64,000 nt of DNA from Bacillus sp. HMF5848 (GTDB lineage Bacteria > Bacillota > Bacilli > Bacillales > HMF5848), in contig NZ_RWIV01000001.1 in NCBI RefSeq assembly GCF_003944835.1, positions 628,001 through 692,000 on the forward strand, written 5' to 3'. The notes under the pieces were generated by a model. That model did no database searches. It saw nothing but the letters and a program-made list of their open reading frames with translations, and was not told where the DNA came from. This document shows positions 60,910-64,000 of the stretch, in pieces (position 1 is the stretch's first letter; each line of letters opens with the position of its first letter). The translations under genes and the position numbers were made by a program.

Positions 60910-61671
60910 TTATGTATTATTCACAAAGTTACAAATGTGTGCGATGACTTGCTGCTCCCAAACGAAGGAATCAAAGGTGTGGTTAGCTCCATCGATGAAG
61001 TGGACCATCCCACGATCATTGTATGATAATCTATTATATTGATTTGATACATCATATGGAACAGATGTATCGTTAGTCCCATGTATGAGCATTACATTCC
61101 CTTTAAACTCTTTCGCCTTCTCAAACACAGGAATTGTTTGTAAATCATCTAGAAACTCTTTACTTACTAAATTCCCACCTAAATCATAGCCTTTTCCGTC
61201 TATATAAAGGTTAGTAGCTAAATTTTTTGCGTATTTTTCTGCCATCGTACCAGCAGCAGCTAATAATATTAACGAATGAATGTCTGCGTTGCGCTCACCA
61301 GCTACAACACTAGCAATCAATCCTCCCATACTAAATCCAAGTAGACTTACACGACTATTATCGATACGAGGATCACGAAGAACGCGGTCTAATAAAGCAT
61401 GAGCTTGCTCCATTTCAGATGATACGGTCATATCAGTAAAGTCTCCATCGCTTTCACCACTGCCAATGAAGTCAAATCTAAAACTTGCGAAGCCTAACTG
61501 TTCAAGGGCACGAGAAATTTTAAGAAAGAAACGATGAGGCTCAAGTTTTGTTCCCGTGAACCCATGAAATAGAATAACAGCCGGAACAGGGGATTCATAG
61601 GCATTTGCAGGTATATGCTCCATTCCCCTTAATGTTTGTCCATTCCATATATGTTCTACAGCTTTTTGCAT
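60910..61671 (-). CDS. Alpha/beta hydrolase (esterase-like)
   Basis: A 253-residue cytoplasmic serine hydrolase. The oxyanion region is LFHGFTGTK (about 34-42), the nucleophile elbow GFSMGGLIA (Ser about 112), the acid likely in HGTNDTSVPYD, and the His in DGANHTFDSF (about 234). It resembles BAAT/feruloyl-esterase-like hydrolases. ATG 61671 is chosen because it has a near-perfect ggaggtgat; the longer frame to 61686 is not needed. It is leftward and faces the lia operon terminator. Confidence 0.87.
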   Translation of the reverse strand: MQKAVEHIWNGQTLRGMEHIPANAYESPVPAVILFHGFTGTKLEPHRFFLKISRALEQLGFASFRFDFIGSGESDGDFTDMTVSSEMEQAHALLDRVLRDPRIDNSRVSLLGFSMGGLIASVVAGERNADIHSLILLAAAGTMAEKYAKNLATNLYIDGKGYDLGGNLVSKEFLDDLQTIPVFEKAKEFKGNVMLIHGTNDTSVPYDVSNQYNRLSYNDRGMVHFIDGANHTFDSFVWEQQVIAHICNFVNNT

Positions 61672-61699
61672 TACAATCACCTCCACCTCTTAGCCTACA

Positions 61700-62206
61700 C
61701 TATTTATATACACGGTTGTTTGACTTTTTTATGAAAGTTACGTGATATAAAAGTAAGCTAATCGATTCAAAAGTCACGTAGAACGGTAAAGAGTATAAAT
61801 GTTTATAGCCATTCTTAAAGTGATAAACACCCACCTCAATAGCAATATACTCCATGAGCATAGAAATACCAGCCCATACACCGATATATATTATAGTGGT
61901 GTATCCTTTAATTTTTAAAGATGTATATACATTAAGGTAAATATAGGTGCTAATAGCAAACATGAAATACGATACAAAATCCCACATGCCGTAGTTTGAA
62001 GTATCATTTACATCGTAAAAGTCAAAAGGTGGAATCCCGATTGTTTGATCTGCAAGATAACCTATATATAGACCGAATAATAAATAACAGAGTGATATAA
62101 GATTTGGGTAATGACGAGGAAGTTTAAAGGCTATTATAGCTCCCACAATTACAACAACAAGGATGAATATTTCATTGCTATTAAATCCAGCATCATACGT
62201 AGTCAT
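61700..62206 (-). CDS. Polytopic membrane protein, second of a coupled pair
   Basis: A 168-residue protein with five TM helices. Features are PRHYPNLISLCYLLFGLYIGYLADQ, then YDVNDTSNYGMWDFVSYFMF and VGVYHFKNGYKHLYSLPFYV. The layout recalls the CBO0543 family of Firmicutes membrane proteins, but I am not sure. It starts 14 bp inside the upstream gene of the pair. The function is unknown; conserved Asp, Asn and His residues in loops could bind a ligand. Confidence 0.6.
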   Translation of the reverse strand: MTTYDAGFNSNEIFILVVVIVGAIIAFKLPRHYPNLISLCYLLFGLYIGYLADQTIGIPPFDFYDVNDTSNYGMWDFVSYFMFAISTYIYLNVYTSLKIKGYTTIIYIGVWAGISMLMEYIAIEVGVYHFKNGYKHLYSLPFYVTFESISLLLYHVTFIKKSNNRVYK

Positions 62207-62654
62207 AATTATGCTGCCTTTTTATGTGAACTAAAAGTTTATGCATCACCCATCCAAGCGATAAAACAACAGTAATTTCAAGTATCGTATACATATCATT
62301 CCACTTAATATAGTGATAAATCTGTAAGTACTTCCCCATTACTTCCAAAGAAAAGATATAAAGAAGTATAGTGAGTGCATACAAGTAATGCTTTGAAACA
62401 ATTAAATTCAAAGAAAACAATATCGCTAATGGATATATAAAAGATCGAAATAATGTATAGGCAATGAAATATTCTGTGTCACTTTGTACTTTAATCCATT
62501 TAAGGTTATGTCCAAAAATCGTAAAAGAATTAATAATAATAATTGATATAAACATAAACAAAATAACATTCTGTAGCGGAGAAATGCTTTTTTTTGAAAA
62601 AATAAAAAGACAAGTAAGGAACCAAGCAAACAGTATATACAATACAGCAGACAA
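62193..62654 (-). CDS. Polytopic membrane protein, first of a coupled pair
   Basis: A 153-residue protein with about five TM helices covering almost the whole chain (VLYILFAWFLTCLFIF; NVILFMFISIIIINSF; YPLAILFSLNLIV; YALTILLYIFSLEV; ILEITVVLSLGWVM) and a basic C-terminus. I recognise no family. Its end overlaps the next gene by 14 bp, so the two membrane proteins are coupled and may form a complex. The transcript appears to contain only this pair. Confidence 0.6.
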   Translation of the reverse strand: MSAVLYILFAWFLTCLFIFSKKSISPLQNVILFMFISIIIINSFTIFGHNLKWIKVQSDTEYFIAYTLFRSFIYPLAILFSLNLIVSKHYLYALTILLYIFSLEVMGKYLQIYHYIKWNDMYTILEITVVLSLGWVMHKLLVHIKRQHNYDYV

Positions 62655-62719
62655 ACTTTAATCACCCTTTGTTACATTGTTATGTTTATAGAGTGCGGTA
62701 AATTCGACAATTTATGCCA

Positions 62720-62748
62720 AAAAGCTGTCGGATAGTCCGACAGCTTTA
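62720..62748. terminator. Hairpin terminator between the membrane pair and cotF-like gene
   Basis: aaagctgtcgg pairs perfectly with ccgacagcttt around atagt. The left flank ccaaaa gives a T run on the minus strand, so it suits the leftward cotF-like gene ending at 62765. Confidence 0.85.
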
Positions 62749-62764
62749 AGAATGAAATATAGAT

Positions 62765-63376
62765 TTACTGATTTAGCCCCATAGTCGGAGGTTGTCCGTT
62801 ATAAGGAGCATAAGCTGATGTCATTGTTTGTATATCTTGTCTTTGTAACTGTGGTACTTGGTAATAATTGTTTTTGTTCTGGTATAAGAACAATTCATAT
62901 GCCATTTCCATAAAGTTAGGCACACTATCTTGAATCACACGTCGTACAACAGGATTTGTAACCTCTAGCCCAGCTTGTGCCATAAACCCAGCATCTGACT
63001 TTATAGTACCAAGTAATTGACATGACACTTTTTGATCATTCATTTCATTTAAGGTTTGAATTGGCTGTTTAGGTTGCGCTGACTGTTGTAAACCATACAC
63101 CACATTGTTGTTTTGTTTCATTTTGTATTGTTGTGTCGGGTGTGAAGGGTCTTGTCCAGTCTGGAAGCTTTGAACTGTAATATTATAGGTATCCTGAATG
63201 AACATATATTGTCTGTTCATGATGTCATACAGCTCTGGGTCTCGAACAAACTGTGAGAAAACAACATATTTGTCTAATGTATCGACCATACATGAAAGAA
63301 TCTCATGCACATCAAACACCTCATGACCGCCATGATTTAAAGGAGCTTGATGACTTGGATGGATGTTTTGGTTCAA
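62765..63376 (-). CDS. Spore coat protein, CotF family
   Basis: A 203-residue protein with the coat F domain: FDVHEILSCMVDTLDKYVVFSQFVRDPEL near residues 21-49 and SDAGFMAQAGLEVTNPVVRRVIQDSVPNFMEMAYELFLYQ near 127-166, a ferritin-like helical pattern. The middle and end are rich in Gln, Pro and Asn, as in spore coat proteins. CotF-type proteins are part of the spore coat; expression would be in the mother cell under SigE/SigK. TTG 63376 has aggaggg about 7 bases upstream; a TTG at 63382 is in frame but too close. Confidence 0.88.
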   Translation of the reverse strand: MNQNIHPSHQAPLNHGGHEVFDVHEILSCMVDTLDKYVVFSQFVRDPELYDIMNRQYMFIQDTYNITVQSFQTGQDPSHPTQQYKMKQNNNVVYGLQQSAQPKQPIQTLNEMNDQKVSCQLLGTIKSDAGFMAQAGLEVTNPVVRRVIQDSVPNFMEMAYELFLYQNKNNYYQVPQLQRQDIQTMTSAYAPYNGQPPTMGLNQ

Positions 63377-63464
63377 TGTCAATCCCTCCTGGTACGTTTT
63401 GTGTGAGTGAGGTATCCCTCACGCCCTTTATAGTGTGCGAAACAAAAAGGCGTCATTCAAAAAT

Positions 63465-64000
63465 TTAATGAACATTTTTAGGAATTTGAGTGCTAGCAAA
63501 ATTGTTAGCAAGCTGTTCTAATCCCTCAGTTAGTTCACTTCCAGATATAGGTACACCGTGCCCTGTTATTGCATACGCAGGCTGTAATCTAGCGAGAGTC
63601 TTTACAGATTGCTCTGCCGCTGCCCAGTCAGCTGTAAAATATGCTGGGGGACCATTTATCTCTTTATCTTGTGAGATAACGCTATATAGCTCTTCTTGCT
63701 TTACTGTTGTAAATGCATCACCAGCAATTAATGTTCTGTCACTCTCTTTGTACAGGGAAATATGCCCTGGCGTATGTCCAGGCGTGTGTATCCATTTCCA
63801 ATCAGGTAAATTAGGAACAGAGTGATCCTCTGGGAGTACCTGAACAAATTCTGCAATATTAATTGGCTCTCTAGGAAACATAGGTGAAAGCTTGGCAATT
63901 AACCCTTCATCAGCACCTGGATTAGCTGGAGGATATTGTTTTTCGCCTGTCACATATGGTCTTTCTAGACTGTGCACGTATACAGGAACAGGGTGTTTAC
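63465..64000 (-). CDS. MBL-fold metallohydrolase (5' end beyond window)
   Basis: The frame is open to the right edge, so the gene is cut; about 178 C-terminal residues are visible. Metallo-beta-lactamase motifs are WIHTPGHTPGHISLY (His ligands), LIAGDAFTTV (Asp ligand) and AITGHGVPISG (last His). The HxHxDH motif must lie outside the window. The visible start KHPVPVYVHSLERPYVTG is mid-protein; the internal GTG at 63977 is not a true start. The family includes glyoxalase II-like and lactonase-like hydrolases. Confidence 0.85.
   Translation of the reverse strand, partial: KHPVPVYVHSLERPYVTGEKQYPPANPGADEGLIAKLSPMFPREPINIAEFVQVLPEDHSVPNLPDWKWIHTPGHTPGHISLYKESDRTLIAGDAFTTVKQEELYSVISQDKEINGPPAYFTADWAAAEQSVKTLARLQPAYAITGHGVPISGSELTEGLEQLANNFASTQIPKNVH

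Overview
The window looks like chromosomal DNA of a low-GC, endospore-forming Bacillota close to Bacillaceae/Planococcaceae. Supporting signs are a Spo0A-type regulator, a CotF-type coat protein, several KinB/KinC-like orphan sensor kinases, a liaIHFSR-type envelope-stress operon, a TPP-riboswitch thiamine-precursor transport operon, strong AGGAGG ribosome sites, frequent TTG/GTG starts and many intrinsic terminators. I see no rRNA, tRNA, CRISPR array, insertion sequence or prophage.

Layout. 1-13.7 kb: the start of a leftward transporter-like gene, gluconokinase, a 21-bp repeat cluster, a repetitive DUF6944-like protein, a chemoreceptor, an orphan histidine kinase, a VWA lipoprotein, an FAD oxidoreductase, TrmO, a MerR/AidB-like acyl-CoA dehydrogenase divergon, and shikimate kinase with a CPBP protease. 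13.7-24 kb: a DUF4097 remnant, ferritin, a BMP/Med-like protein paired with a histidine kinase, an HD-GYP protein, a PfkB kinase, an HTH protein, a MarR operon with two membrane proteins, and two more 21-bp repeat clusters. 24-31 kb: a hydrolase, a heterodimeric ABC exporter with one degenerate ATP site, a GNAT protein and a CvfC-like HEAT protein. 31-36.2 kb: an accessory-looking, mostly leftward stretch with a membrane-anchored HTH protein, an ECF sigma/anti-sigma pair, orphan membrane proteins and a PemK/MazF-type toxin-antitoxin pair. 36-48 kb: a GGDEF/HD-GYP protein, two sporulation-type kinases, a MerR/beta-lactamase-like pair, topoisomerase III, a Spo0A-type regulator away from its usual locus, and a nitrilase/GNAT pair. 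48-52.5 kb: thiamine-precursor ABC transport and a TatD hydrolase. 52.5-64 kb: TetR/MFS efflux, a lipoprotein, a cold-shock protein, the lia operon, a hydrolase, a membrane-protein pair, CotF, and an MBL hydrolase cut by the right edge.

A theme is signalling without local partners: four histidine kinases lack a neighbouring response regulator, and the Spo0A-type regulator lacks a neighbouring kinase, which fits a phosphorelay. Two proteins carry c-di-GMP turnover domains. The most unusual structure is three intergenic tandem-repeat clusters with unrelated sequences but the same 21-bp period. All positions and motifs were read by eye; no database search or folding was run.
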